From Sulfitobacter sp. F26204 (GTDB lineage: Bacteria > Pseudomonadota > Alphaproteobacteria > Rhodobacterales > Rhodobacteraceae): DNA of 64,000 nucleotides. Shown here one piece after another: positions 1 to 8,899 of this stretch (its first letter is position 1; each line of letters starts with the position of its first letter). The translations under genes and the position numbers were made by a program. The notes under the pieces were generated by a model. That model saw only the letters and a program-made list of their open reading frames with translations. It had not been told where the DNA came from and searched no databases. The DNA lies in assembly GCF_026410305.1 (NCBI RefSeq), contig NZ_JAPMLQ010000004.1:124001-188000 (forward strand), in the 5' to 3' direction.

Positions 1-49
1 TGCGCCGGTCATATTCCGAAATCTCGAATGCAGCATTGTGTACAGCCAT
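1..49 (-). CDS. 5' fragment of a leftward gene, possibly M24-type peptidase/hydrolase
   Basis: An ATG at 49 opens a leftward frame that runs to the window edge without a stop, giving 16 residues (MAVHNAAFEISEYDRR). It lies 22 bp downstream of the aminotransferase stop, so the two are probably cotranscribed. The pattern of an acidic/aromatic residue followed by EYxRR resembles the start of creatinase-like (M24) hydrolases such as Xaa-Pro peptidases or ectoine hydrolase, but 16 residues are too few for assignment. That the frame is a gene start is fairly likely; the family is a weak guess. Confidence 0.4.
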   Translation of the reverse strand, partial: MAVHNAAFEISEYDRR

Positions 50-71
50 CAAATCGCCCTTTCAGAAATCA

Positions 72-1445
72 TTACCCTAGAACCGATGCCACGGCTTGTT
101 GCGTCGCCGTCACCACGTGATCCGCTTCCGAGCGCGTCAGGCAAAAAGGCGGCGCAAAGCCCAGGATGTCACCCTGGGGCATCGCCCGTGCGATAACGTT
201 GTTTTGTTCCAGCATCCTGGCGGCGATTTGTGGCCCGATCTTGTCGGCAGCATCGAAGAAACGGCGTCCGTCTCTATCTGCCACGAATTCGACGGCGCAG
301 AGCATGCCTTCGCCGCGTATATCTGCGACGTGGGGATGATCGGCAAAGGCGCTGCTCATTGCTGCATTCAGATAGGTCCCGACCGCGCCCGCATTTTCTA
401 CCAAACCCAGGCTGTCGATAAGGGCCAGGTTCGCCACACCAGCAGCGGCCCCGATGGGGTGGGCTGAATAGGTCCAGCCATGGCCAATGGGACCGTTTTC
501 GTCGGTCCCTTGCTCCAACACCGCCCACATCTTTTCAGAAACGATGGACCCGGACAGCGGCGCATAGGCGGATGTCAGCCCTTTGGCGATGGTGATCAGA
601 TCAGGTCGCATGCCGTAGTGATCCGAGCCGAACATCGTTCCAAGGCGGCCAAATCCGGTGACGACCTCATCCGCGACCAGCAGAATGTCATGGCGATCCA
701 ACACAGCTTGGATCGCGGGCCAATACCCCTTGGGGGGAGGTACGATGCCACCGGTGCCAAGCACCGGTTCGCCGATGAATGCAGCGATTGTATCTGCTCC
801 CTCGCGCTGGATCATGGTCTCGAGTTCGGACACGCAATGCGCCACGAATTCGGCTTCGCTTTGATTCAGATCAGCACGACGGAAATAATCGGGCGCCACG
901 GTATGCAGCACTTGCGTCAGTGGCAGGTCGAATTTCTTGTGAAACAGTTCCAGACCCGTAAGGGATCCCGTCATCAACCCAGACCCATGATAGCCACGCC
1001 ACCGCGAGATGATCTTCTTTTTGGCTGGGCGTCCGAGGATGTTGTTATAGTACCAGATCAGCTTGATGTTGGTTTCGTTCGCATCCGAGCCGGACTGACC
1101 GAAATACACTTTGGACATGTGATCGGGCGCACGGTCGAGCACCATTTTTGCCAGCGTAATTGACGCTTCTGTGCCATGCCCGACGTAGGAATGATAATAG
1201 GCCAGCTCCCGCGCCTGATCCGCGATGGCCTCTGCGATTTCGGGGCGGCCATAGCCAACATTTACACAGTAAAGCCCCGCAAATGCATCCAGCAAACGGT
1301 TGCCGTCGCGGTCCTGAATATGGCACCCTGAGGCACCAGTTATGATGCGCTGGGGTAGATTTCCACGTGCGAATTCTGCGAGATGGGTGGAGGGGTGAAA
1401 AAAGTTATCCCGATCCCATTGTTCAAGTTTGTCGTTGTGAAGCAT
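72..1445 (-). CDS. class III PLP-dependent aminotransferase (aspartate aminotransferase family)
   Basis: 457 aa, full length for fold-type I class III transaminases that use omega-amino acids, polyamines or diaminobutyrate with pyruvate or a 2-oxo acid. Visible signatures are the N-terminal FHPSTH segment, the SGSDANE cofactor-phosphate region, GEPVLGTGG, the DEVVTGFGR aspartate motif and the IAKGLTSAY lysine that forms the Schiff base. The start is placed at ATG 1445 (MLHNDKLEQ), because upstream in-frame sequence reads as low-quality coding. Substrate is not decidable; the SpuC/DoeD-like group (putrescine or ectoine-derived diaminobutyrate) is a reasonable neighbourhood guess. An inverted repeat lies 63 bp upstream, and the next leftward gene starts 22 bp after its stop. 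Confidence 0.9.
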   Translation of the reverse strand: MLHNDKLEQWDRDNFFHPSTHLAEFARGNLPQRIITGASGCHIQDRDGNRLLDAFAGLYCVNVGYGRPEIAEAIADQARELAYYHSYVGHGTEASITLAKMVLDRAPDHMSKVYFGQSGSDANETNIKLIWYYNNILGRPAKKKIISRWRGYHGSGLMTGSLTGLELFHKKFDLPLTQVLHTVAPDYFRRADLNQSEAEFVAHCVSELETMIQREGADTIAAFIGEPVLGTGGIVPPPKGYWPAIQAVLDRHDILLVADEVVTGFGRLGTMFGSDHYGMRPDLITIAKGLTSAYAPLSGSIVSEKMWAVLEQGTDENGPIGHGWTYSAHPIGAAAGVANLALIDSLGLVENAGAVGTYLNAAMSSAFADHPHVADIRGEGMLCAVEFVADRDGRRFFDAADKIGPQIAARMLEQNNVIARAMPQGDILGFAPPFCLTRSEADHVVTATQQAVASVLG

Positions 1446-1507
1446 GTCAGACCTCTGGCTTTGGCGGCGCGCCGCCTGATGATGAATGGAGCCAGTTGCG
1501 CATTTTG

Positions 1508-1529
1508 ACCAACCCAAATTCAGGTTGGT
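1508..1529. promoter_or_regulatory. inverted repeat, candidate operator upstream of the aminotransferase
   Basis: Perfect 7-bp arms ACCAACC and GGTTGGT are separated by 8 bp, a size and symmetry typical of a homodimeric regulator site. It sits in the 337-bp gap between the aminotransferase (leftward) and the CHASE kinase (rightward). A second perfect GC-only palindrome (14 bp, 1463-1476) lies closer to the aminotransferase start. No gene was seen in the rest of the gap (1446-1782). The regulator is unknown. Confidence 0.35.
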
Positions 1530-1782
1530 GAGCAGATGGCTCCGCTCCCCAAGCAGCAGCGCGCAATGCCTTTATTGCCAAGGTAGTATTGAGCATGAAG
1601 CACGCTTGATCGTTCAAGATCAACTGCGTTTTGATGCAAGTGCTATTTTTCCTGACACTCCCAGGGCGGTGGAGAAAGGAAAAACGCCGCTACGCCTGCG
1701 GCTGAATGAGAATGGCAGGCATCTATGATGTATTAACTAGTTTGCCCCATAAGCTGCGCGAAACGCCATTCTGGAGCGACTG

Positions 1783-3594
1783 ATGGTCGACACCCATGAC
1801 AAGCCTTCTCAGCAGGAAGGGCAATTGAAGCTGTATCATATCATCGTGTTGGTGATTTCTCTGATTGTTACGGTGTCGGCCTGGCAATACTCGAAACGTC
1901 AGGTCGAGAACCAGACACAGCAGGTTTTCACCGCGGCGCGAGATCATGTATTGGGTTTGATCGTTGAGCGTATGAACAAATACGAAGATGCGTTGTGGGC
2001 CGGCGTTGCCGCACTCGAATCCCATGGCGGCGACATATCTCATGGTGGGTGGAAAACCTTTGCCCGAACCCTGCGGATTGAAGAGCGGTATCCAGGCATC
2101 AACGGCATCGGCGTAACACATTTTCACACGACAAAAACCTTTCATCGTTTTCTTGCAGAACAACGTCAGTTTCGACCGGCGTTTCGCACCCACCCGATGC
2201 ATGAATATCCGATTTTCATGCCGATCACATATATTGAACCGGAAGAGGAAAATGCCGCGGCAATCGGGCTGGATCTGGCCCATGAACACAACCGGCGCTC
2301 AGCCGCCCTTGCTGCCAGGGATCGGGGCACGGCGCAAATCACCGGGCCGATAACACTGGTTCAGGATGCGGACCGGACCGCTGGTTTTCTGTTTTTTGCG
2401 CCGGTCTATCGGGGGGGCAAACAACCAGACATCGAACGCCGGCGCGATCGCTTTTTGGGTACTGTCTATGCGCCCTTTGTCGTTCACCGCCTGATGGAAG
2501 GGTTGCTGGCCAAGGAGTTGCGTCAGGTCAGGTTCAGCATCATAGACGAGGATGAGCTGATTTACGACGAACATAGTGCAGACGATCCTGTGCTGGATCC
2601 GTCGCCAATGTTCAGGGAAGAGATCCCATTGAACCTCTATGGCAGAACTTGGTTGCTGGACATCCGCACAGACCGTACATTTCGGCAGAACCACGATCTG
2701 TCCAAGCCGACCCTCATTCTTGTTGGTGGGCTCTTTGTTGAAGCCCTTATCGTGCTGCTTTTTATTCAAATGTCATGGGCAAACTCTCAGGCGGTTCGCT
2801 ATGCGGATGATGTAACGGCCGACCTGCGCGAAAGCTCAAAGAAATTGAAGCAGGCCAATGCCGAACTTTCGGTCAAAAATGACGAATTGGAACGGTTCGC
2901 CTATATCGCCTCACATGACCTCAAGACTCCAATCCGCGGGATTGGCTGTTTGACCGAAATGATCGAGGAGGATCTCGAAGATTACCTTGCCTCAGATTTG
3001 GCCAATCCGGATGTTCCGATCAACCTGACGCGCATTCATGACAGGGTGGGCCGGATGAACGATCTTACCCAGGGAATAATGGAATACTCTCGGGTGGATG
3101 GCGGTATCATCAAGAGCAAACCAATCAATCCTGACAAGTTGTTTACAGCCTTATCGCTCGATTTCGGGTTGGAGCCGGGTCAATTGGTTTTGATAAGTGA
3201 CGTGGAAACCATTGATGCGGACCCACTTGGTTTCCGGCGAGTTGTCGAAAACCTTGTCGGTAATGCGATCAAATATCACGATGGCGCAGAGGAACTCAGA
3301 ATAATCGTCACAATCGCCCATGCCGGGGAGCGATGCCAGGTCACGGTTAAGGATAATGGCCCGGGCATCGCTCAGGAGTTTCACAAGAGGATATTTGAAG
3401 TGTTTCAAACCCTCCGTTTACCTGGAGCGCCTGAAAGCACGGGTATTGGCCTTTCAATCGTAAAAAAGACGGTCGAACAACACGGCGGCACGATCAATCT
3501 GATGTCGTCCCCTGGGGCAGGGGCGACATTCGGTTTTGATTGGCCTTTACCTGAAAAGCCCGCGCTTTCGCCGGGTATGGAATGGGTGGCATGA
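1783..3594 (+). CDS. membrane sensor histidine kinase with extracytoplasmic CHASE domain
   Basis: 603 aa. A membrane helix at about residues 18-36 is followed by a periplasmic CHASE-type sensor (about 60-250, with the conserved run around ERYPGINGIG), a second helix at about 308-330, a short coiled coil (340-370) and a HisKA dimerisation domain. The phospho-accepting histidine is His378 in IASHDLKTPIRG. A HATPase_c domain follows (N box NLVGNAIKYH, G boxes DNGPGI and STGIGLSIV). A GGAG ribosome site lies 7 bp before ATG 1783. The stop overlaps the next reading region by design: the response regulator begins one base after it, so the two are one operon and very probably cognate partners. The ligand is unknown; CHASE domains elsewhere bind small molecules such as cytokinin-like or peptide signals. 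Confidence 0.9.
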   Translation: MVDTHDKPSQQEGQLKLYHIIVLVISLIVTVSAWQYSKRQVENQTQQVFTAARDHVLGLIVERMNKYEDALWAGVAALESHGGDISHGGWKTFARTLRIEERYPGINGIGVTHFHTTKTFHRFLAEQRQFRPAFRTHPMHEYPIFMPITYIEPEEENAAAIGLDLAHEHNRRSAALAARDRGTAQITGPITLVQDADRTAGFLFFAPVYRGGKQPDIERRRDRFLGTVYAPFVVHRLMEGLLAKELRQVRFSIIDEDELIYDEHSADDPVLDPSPMFREEIPLNLYGRTWLLDIRTDRTFRQNHDLSKPTLILVGGLFVEALIVLLFIQMSWANSQAVRYADDVTADLRESSKKLKQANAELSVKNDELERFAYIASHDLKTPIRGIGCLTEMIEEDLEDYLASDLANPDVPINLTRIHDRVGRMNDLTQGIMEYSRVDGGIIKSKPINPDKLFTALSLDFGLEPGQLVLISDVETIDADPLGFRRVVENLVGNAIKYHDGAEELRIIVTIAHAGERCQVTVKDNGPGIAQEFHKRIFEVFQTLRLPGAPESTGIGLSIVKKTVEQHGGTINLMSSPGAGATFGFDWPLPEKPALSPGMEWVA

Positions 3595-3595
3595 C

Positions 3596-4021
3596 ATGAA
3601 ACAAGCGATGAATATTTTGTTGGTTGAGGATGACGACATTTCTGCCGAAATCCTCAAACGCGGACTCAAGAAAATGGGCGCCACCAATTCCCTCGTGCGC
3701 GCGAGGGACGGTGTGGAGGCGCTGCAGCTCTTGACGGAGGGGCTCGAGGACCAACCGTTGCCGACACCCTTTGTAATCTTGTTGGACATCAACATGCCGC
3801 GGATGAACGGGCACGAATTCTTGAAGACGCTGCGCACCACTGAGGGTATCAAGGATGCGCGCGTTTTTGTCTTTACTACCTCAAACAGTAAAGAAGACGT
3901 GGGCCTTGCCTATGAACAACATGCCAATGGCTATATCGTGAAACCCAACTGTTCGTCGGATCTCCAGGAGGTCTTGGACACGCTTCAAAGGTTCTGGGAT
4001 ATTTCCGAAAACCCGAAGTGA
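3596..4021 (+). CDS. single-domain response regulator (Rcp1-like REC)
   Basis: 141 aa consisting of one receiver domain and no DNA-binding or enzymatic output. The acidic pocket (EDDD, residues 11-14), phospho-acceptor Asp64 in LLDINMPRMNG, a Thr in FVFTTSNS and the conserved Lys in YIVKP are all present. The loop after the acidic pocket is extended as in cyanobacterial Rcp1 and related regulators that pair with phytochrome-like or CHASE kinases. The start ATG 3596 was chosen because it begins directly before the first strand of the fold; it is one base after the kinase stop. Output is therefore presumably by protein-protein interaction or phosphorelay. Confidence 0.88.
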   Translation: MKQAMNILLVEDDDISAEILKRGLKKMGATNSLVRARDGVEALQLLTEGLEDQPLPTPFVILLDINMPRMNGHEFLKTLRTTEGIKDARVFVFTTSNSKEDVGLAYEQHANGYIVKPNCSSDLQEVLDTLQRFWDISENPK

Positions 4022-4343
4022 GCGAGGATGCCTCTGGCACCTATGCTGACTATATTGTGGCACTTGTTGCGGTAAGGCCGATACCTTGTGTCGAAAGATG
4101 TACGAAACTTGTTGGCCAGCCTCCTGGGGCCATTGCCGCGACATTCAGCAGATGCCCTTGGCTCACCGAAATTGCACGCGCATGAATTGCTGCGCGCCGC
4201 CCATAGGCGCGCGAACGTGTGTTATTGCAAGTGATCTCGATCTGAAGACTTACCCCACCTCAAAGGACCGGATGTTCATCGCGCTTCACCCTGTGCCCAT
4301 TTCCCCATGATGCGGTTAATGCTTGAAGCGAACCGCCTCTGGA
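4022..4343. other. intergenic gap between convergent genes, no gene recognised
   Basis: 322 bp between the rightward receiver gene and the leftward caspase-like gene. Short open frames exist on the plus strand (for example 4086-4310) but lack a ribosome site and recognisable protein character. No convincing terminator hairpin was seen. Confidence 0.5.
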
Positions 4344-5705
4344 TCATTGGCAATAGGTAGAACCATTCAGGGTAAAACAACTGGATGAGGGTTTCGAGGT
4401 CGACCGTCTTTGGGTTTTGGCAACCGGAGGAGAATAGCATAACCCTTTTGAGGAAAGACGCTGACCGGCAGGGCATGTTTTTCGTACGCAGGCATCGTTA
4501 ACCTTGTGCTCTGTAACCTGGCACACCAATGGACAAATCTTTCCGCTCAACCTCTCCATTTGACGCAAGAGAGGCACGGAAGGCTCCTGTGTTGCCTCAA
4601 TCGTAGTGGGGGCGTGTTTCACCAGGCGCGCCAGGGCATCTCGGCTTTTGCGCCCCCAAATGCCGTCTTCGTTTCCGGCATCACAGCCCAGACGGTTTAG
4701 CGCTGCCTGTGATTTCAATACCAGTTCGCGCTCTGACATTGAGGTGTCGGGACTGCTGGCGCTTTCCATTTGCGGCAATTGTGCCCTTGGCACTGTTTGT
4801 CCGGCCGTCGACGGGACTGGTTCTGTCACCGGGGCTGGCAGGACAACGGTTTCGGGTGCGGGCGCAACGACGACCTCAGGTGTTGGGGATGGTTTCGGAA
4901 CCGGGGCAGTTGTCTCTTTCGGCGGCAGCGGGCGGAAAATAAAACTGCCGGTGAGCGATGAACTGCTCCAGGGCACCTGTTGCCCACCGGTTTCTTGCAT
5001 CACATCGCGCCGGACACTTCGCATCATGATCTCGACATCCAGATCAGGCGTTGCCATGTGATCCAGCAATGCCGCGGTGAACGGACTGTGGCGCCCCTCA
5101 CCGTCCAGAGCGACATTTCCCGGTTGGGTCGAATAGGCAATCAATGTGCCAACTCCCGTGTCAATGGGGGCCAATCCGCGCCCGACAGCAACCGACCGCG
5201 TCCCCATATTCAGGGAAAGGTTGCGCGCAATCGGGTTGTCACGGCAAGCATCGAGAAAGACCAGATTGGTGCGTTGTTCACGCTCCATGAAGCCCAGGAT
5301 ATCGTTCAGGTTGATCGTCTCGAATTTCAGATCTGCTTCATCGCGGATGTTTGCATCAACAGGGACCAGATAGTTGACACTCCCGACCTCCAGCCCGTGA
5401 CCTGCATAATAGAAAGCGGCGGCATCGGCGTCTTGCGCGTGCCGCGCAAAGTCGCGGATCAGATCCTCAAATCCCGTGCGGGTAAGGTCGTAGCCATCAA
5501 AAACTTCAAAATCCAGTTCGCGCAGTTTAGCGGCGATGGCTTCGGCGTCGTTGCGCGGATTGGCAAGCGGTTGGGTGTTTCGATATTGAGAATTGCCAAC
5601 AACAAGTGCTACCCGGTCCGCGTGCACAGGTCGCGCAACGCTGAACAACAGCACAGCCATGACAAAAGAAGCCAGCAAGCGCGCATAGCCGCTCAACCCT
5701 ACCAT
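4344..5705 (-). CDS. secreted caspase-like (peptidase C14 family) protein
   Basis: 453 aa. Starting at ATG 5705, the protein opens with a Sec signal peptide ending near ARPVHA (residue 29). A p20-like caspase domain follows (about 30-270) with the catalytic histidine in YYAGHGLE (His103) and the cysteine in FLDACRDNP (Cys154). A proline-rich linker (about 265-325) leads to a C-terminal module with LNRLGCDAG...WG, several cysteines, and the tail CFTLNGSTYCQ. An in-frame start at 5786 exists but would bury the signal peptide. Proteins of this architecture are common in Rhodobacterales; the substrate is unknown. The gene at 6269-6685 carries the same C-terminal module. Both catalytic residues are present, so proteolysis is plausible; metacaspase-like cleavage after basic residues is only an inference. 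Confidence 0.88.
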   Translation of the reverse strand: MVGLSGYARLLASFVMAVLLFSVARPVHADRVALVVGNSQYRNTQPLANPRNDAEAIAAKLRELDFEVFDGYDLTRTGFEDLIRDFARHAQDADAAAFYYAGHGLEVGSVNYLVPVDANIRDEADLKFETINLNDILGFMEREQRTNLVFLDACRDNPIARNLSLNMGTRSVAVGRGLAPIDTGVGTLIAYSTQPGNVALDGEGRHSPFTAALLDHMATPDLDVEIMMRSVRRDVMQETGGQQVPWSSSSLTGSFIFRPLPPKETTAPVPKPSPTPEVVVAPAPETVVLPAPVTEPVPSTAGQTVPRAQLPQMESASSPDTSMSERELVLKSQAALNRLGCDAGNEDGIWGRKSRDALARLVKHAPTTIEATQEPSVPLLRQMERLSGKICPLVCQVTEHKVNDACVRKTCPAGQRLSSKGLCYSPPVAKTQRRSTSKPSSSCFTLNGSTYCQ

Positions 5706-5843
5706 CGACACAATCCATTCGTCATTTGACTTTTGATCAAGATGACGCAAGCCTAACAGCGGGAATGTCCGGGAGTCGATAAACAAATCACTGGGATATT
5801 GCTCTGAGTTCTAAATTTCATCTGATGCTTTGGGGGGCAATTC

Positions 5844-6245
5844 ATGAAAATTCGCAACGCTCGTTTTAACGCATCGGTGGTGTTTGGACTTGCTGCCCTG
5901 TTGATGATGACAGATGTCCATGCAGCCGATGCACAGAATACCCGCAACTGGGACCGACGCGTCGCCGTTGGCGAGGAAATGGAATTTCAGTGGCTGAACT
6001 ATGATGAAAAGACCTGCAAGGATCGCGGCTATCCGCGTCTGATCATCAACACGCCGCCGAAGTTGGGCAGTTACCGGGCAGTGCGCCGAAAATTCACGCA
6101 ACAGAACGGACGCTGCAAGGGAAAGAAGCTCAGCGTGTTGCTGGTGTATTATGTTGCCGGGCGCACAAAGGGGCGCGACCGCACATCCTATACCATTCGC
6201 GGGCACGGTGATATTCGCATCAACCTGCGGATGCGGGTCTACTGA
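5844..6245 (+). CDS. small secreted basic protein, unknown function
   Basis: 133 aa with a clear signal peptide (charged start MKIRNAR, hydrophobic core, cleavage near DVHA-AD). The mature part is basic (many Lys/Arg), with two cysteines (CKDRGYP and GRCKGK) that could form a disulfide and alternating hydrophobic segments suggesting a small beta fold. A GGGGGG ribosome site precedes ATG 5844. It is divergent from the caspase-like gene (138-bp gap) and convergent with the 138-aa secreted protein behind it (23 bp apart). I recognise no family. The clean signal peptide and ribosome site make it a real gene. Confidence 0.75.
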   Translation: MKIRNARFNASVVFGLAALLMMTDVHAADAQNTRNWDRRVAVGEEMEFQWLNYDEKTCKDRGYPRLIINTPPKLGSYRAVRRKFTQQNGRCKGKKLSVLLVYYVAGRTKGRDRTSYTIRGHGDIRINLRMRVY

Positions 6246-6268
6246 CGATTACCCTCATCCACGTGGTG

Positions 6269-6685
6269 TTAATCACAATATTCAGCACCGTCGTAGGTGA
6301 AACATTTTGAAGTGCCTTCACTGGCGTCTTTGTCGCAAACATTTTCGGCTGCATTGGCAAGGAGCATCAATAAACGAGCAGTCGGCTTGCCGGTTTGTGC
6401 TTCTTTGTCCGTCATTGTCAAAAAGTCCTCAGCCGCCCGTCGCTCGGGTTTTCCCCAGCCTGCGGCACCAACATCAACAAGACATCCCGTGCGTTGCAAT
6501 TCTTGTCGGATCAAACGAATAAGCGTGGGGCGCGAGAGCGTTACCGTCGATCCTTCGGTAGCGTCCGAGGCCTGCGCGTGATGAAGCAACAAAGCCTCAC
6601 CCGTCAAGATCGCTGCTGAGATTCCCAATGGGACAATCACCTTGGCGGTGTGTTCACGGAGTTGTCTTGAAATGGCTTTCAGCAT
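6269..6685 (-). CDS. small secreted protein sharing the C-terminal module of the neighbouring caspase
   Basis: 138 aa. It begins with a basic stretch and a hydrophobic segment (about residues 15-37, ending HHAQA) that reads as a signal peptide. The mature protein aligns by eye with the last 130 residues of the caspase-like protein: LIRQELQRTGC...GWG...RRAAEDF, then a Leu-rich helix, a cysteine (NVC), and the tail CFTYDGAEYCD against CFTLNGSTYCQ. The arrangement resembles a degenerate peptidoglycan-binding-like helical domain, but that is inference. ATG 6685 was chosen over upstream starts because the residues before it are low-complexity and would hide the signal peptide. Function unknown. 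Confidence 0.72.
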   Translation of the reverse strand: MLKAISRQLREHTAKVIVPLGISAAILTGEALLLHHAQASDATEGSTVTLSRPTLIRLIRQELQRTGCLVDVGAAGWGKPERRAAEDFLTMTDKEAQTGKPTARLLMLLANAAENVCDKDASEGTSKCFTYDGAEYCD

Positions 6686-6999
6686 TGACCGGACCTCTGG
6701 ATTGCGATGTTTCAGAAAAGATTGACGGCATGATAGCAACCTTAAGCGATTGCATCCGTTTTTCGAGATATTTGTGATCGCTCCCGGTGGCTTTGCTAGG
6801 GCGTGAGCCTTGATGCTCGACTCGGGCAGGCGCAAACCCCCGCGCAGCTGTGCCGGGTGCGATGCCAAATAGCCCCGCAACCTGAGACAACTATGGTGAA
6901 ACAGATCCCGTAGTAATTGGAAAACCCGTTCCAATACTGTCCTCAGTTGTATGACGAGGGGTCAAGGCAGTCTTTCGGTGAAACGAAGGGATTTTGCTC

Positions 7000-7028
7000 T
7001 TGTGGTCCCTGGCACTTGCTCGTATATC
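7000..7028 (+). promoter_or_regulatory. candidate sigma-70 promoter of the initiator tRNA
   Basis: TTGTGG (7000-7005) and TATATC (7023-7028) are separated by 17 bp and end 12 bp before the mature tRNA, as expected for a short leader. The remainder of the gap 6686-7040 holds no gene that I can support. Confidence 0.45.
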
Positions 7029-7040
7029 ACCCGGACTTGG

Positions 7041-7117
<77 letters not shown>

Positions 7118-7133
7118 AAAAAAACGCCAATTT

Positions 7134-7174
7134 GATCAAAGCCCGGAATTTGTATTCCGGGCTTTGATCGTTTT
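7134..7174 (+). terminator. rho-independent terminator after tRNA-fMet
   Basis: A perfect 16-bp stem (7134-7149 pairing with 7154-7169) closes a TTGT tetraloop and is followed by GTTTTG. It starts 16 bp after the tRNA end. The rest of the gap to 7363 holds no supported gene. Confidence 0.9.
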
Positions 7175-7363
7175 GTTATCGGTTGCCGGAAACCAGCAGC
7201 AAAGTCGGCTCAGCTTTCAGAAATGTCATTGTTTTTGGAGATCCCATACCGGGGTTGAGTGTGGTCGAACTGCTTGCTTTTTGCCGGCGTTATGATGCGT
7301 TGCAACCGGATGTGTCACTGAAACAGCAGCGGTGTCTGGCTGGCAGCTTGGCGATCGTCAAAA

Positions 7364-8842
7364 TCAATCAGCTTGCGTCGCAGCGGCACCATGACCGGCA
7401 CGGCGACCAAATACAGCACCGGAAGTCAGACCGGAGCCTCCGGGATAACCGGCGAAGAAGACACCGCCCACCAGTTCCCCACAGGCGAAGAGACCTTTGA
7501 TCGGGTCACCCTTGTGCGAAAGGACGTTGCCATTTTCGTTCACTTTCAAACCGCCATAAGTAAAGGTAATTCCACCGGTGACCGGGAAGGCGCGAAAGGG
7601 GCCAGCGTCGAGTTTCTGTGCCCAATGGGATTTTGGCAAAGCAAGTCCTCTGGTCCCCTTTCCATCCAGTATAGTGGGGTCAAATGCAACGCTGTCATCC
7701 ACCGAAGCGTTGTACGCACGCAGTGTTTCCAGGGCGGCGGACGCATCAACGCCTTCCATGCGTGCGGTCAGTTCCTCAAGGGTGGCTGCCTCGATAAAAT
7801 GTGCATCATGAAAGCGGTATTCAGCATAGAGAAGATCAAAGACCTTGCTGTCAAAGATCTGCCAGGCGAATTGTCCGGGTTGTTCCAGGATCGCAGCACC
7901 GTATTGCGCATAGGTATAATTTCGGAAATTCGCACCTTCGTCGACGAAACGCGCGCCTTCAGCATTCAACATCACGCCAAGGAAATATGATATTTTGCGA
8001 TAGTTCTTGCGTTCGCCTGGCGGCAGGTCAAGTCCGCCAAAATCCGCCATATAGAGGTCCATTGGTGTCGCATGACATCCCTCGTACAGACCATATTCGG
8101 CGGCGCCCGCCATTATGGCCATGCGCAGCCCGTCGCCGGTGTTGTGCGGGGTTCCACGTACCTTCGCGGCTTTCCAGTTCGGGCCCATATGCTTGACCCG
8201 CAATTCCTCGCTTGCCTCAAAACCACCGGAAGCAAGGATGACGGCATCCGCAAGGATGACTTCGGTATCTACTTTCACACCGATAACGGTTTCGCCATCG
8301 CAGAGCAGTTCGGTAACCGCACTGTTGTATCGCAATTTGCCGCCCATGCGCTTGACCGCGGCCAGTTCCATGTCAAACAACCCGACGCCCTCGTTCTGGG
8401 CTGACAGCGTCAGCCCCCCCCAAAACACATGGCGGCCGTTCTTTTCGAAACTTTGTCGGCTATAGATCGGTTCAAAAGTGACATCATGGGAGGCCAGCCA
8501 TTTCATGGTTTCACCGGAATGTTCGACCAAGGTTTGTTGTTCGGGTGACAGGGGGCGGCCATCGTTGAAGCCAAGCAGATCCTGCGAGAATTTTTCGACC
8601 GTATAGCTGCCGAAATCGGTGTTCGACAGGCGCGGGTCCTTTGCATCGCGCAGCAAAGGCAGCAGGTCGTTCTTGTCCTCATAGGCGAACCGCATGGCAC
8701 CGGCAGTGTATTTGGTGTTGCCCCCTGCCAGAGCGTCATCTGCTTTTTCCAGGAGCAAGACCTCGGCACCTTTCTCCAGTGCGGCAATCGCAGCGCAAAG
8801 AGCGGCATTTCCTGTCCCCACAACGATAACGGTTTTAGACAT
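7364..8842 (-). CDS. tcuA: FAD-dependent tricarballylate dehydrogenase-like flavoprotein
   Basis: 492 aa. TcuA oxidises tricarballylate to cis-aconitate with an FAD cofactor. The family also contains fumarate-reductase-type flavoproteins with other polycarboxylate substrates. The N-terminal Rossmann motif VIVVGTGNAALCAA and LEKADD bind FAD. A central substrate region (GTPHNTGDG), the His/Arg-rich part after FFLG-type segments, and the C-terminal GELVGGVFFAGYPGGSGLTSG loop are typical of the FAD_binding_2 family. The start at ATG 8842 has a good purine-rich site (AGGGAAAG) and gives the normal length. It is divergent from a GntR regulator with a palindrome between them. TcuB, the usual electron-transfer partner that reoxidises TcuA, is not in the window. 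Confidence 0.82.
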   Translation of the reverse strand: MSKTVIVVGTGNAALCAAIAALEKGAEVLLLEKADDALAGGNTKYTAGAMRFAYEDKNDLLPLLRDAKDPRLSNTDFGSYTVEKFSQDLLGFNDGRPLSPEQQTLVEHSGETMKWLASHDVTFEPIYSRQSFEKNGRHVFWGGLTLSAQNEGVGLFDMELAAVKRMGGKLRYNSAVTELLCDGETVIGVKVDTEVILADAVILASGGFEASEELRVKHMGPNWKAAKVRGTPHNTGDGLRMAIMAGAAEYGLYEGCHATPMDLYMADFGGLDLPPGERKNYRKISYFLGVMLNAEGARFVDEGANFRNYTYAQYGAAILEQPGQFAWQIFDSKVFDLLYAEYRFHDAHFIEAATLEELTARMEGVDASAALETLRAYNASVDDSVAFDPTILDGKGTRGLALPKSHWAQKLDAGPFRAFPVTGGITFTYGGLKVNENGNVLSHKGDPIKGLFACGELVGGVFFAGYPGGSGLTSGAVFGRRAGHGAAATQAD

Positions 8843-8864
8843 TGGCTTTCCCTTGGTTTGCAGT

Positions 8865-8886
8865 ATTGTATCCCGGTGGATACAAT
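8865..8886. promoter_or_regulatory. perfect palindrome, candidate GntR operator between tcuA and gntR
   Basis: Arms ATTGTATCC and GGATACAAT are exact reverse complements with a 4-bp centre (CGGT). Each arm contains TACAAT reading outward, so the same palindrome may supply the -10 element for both divergent genes; TTGCAG at 8858-8863 is 17 bp before the rightward one. The position 14 bp before gntR and 23 bp before tcuA fits autorepression plus control of tcuA. Confidence 0.65.
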
Positions 8887-8899
8887 TTGGATTGGTAGA

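Noticed and set aside
480..1163. Long plus-strand open frame opposite the aminotransferase
   Set aside because: Antisense to a well-conserved enzyme, no ribosome site, composition explained by codon bias of the real gene.
1463..1476. 14-bp GC-only palindrome upstream of the aminotransferase
   Set aside because: Too short and low-complexity to call a regulatory site; no T-run for a terminator.
7183..7500. Plus-strand frame after the tRNA terminator
   Set aside because: Partly antisense to tcuA, basic Arg/His-rich product without motifs, no ribosome site.
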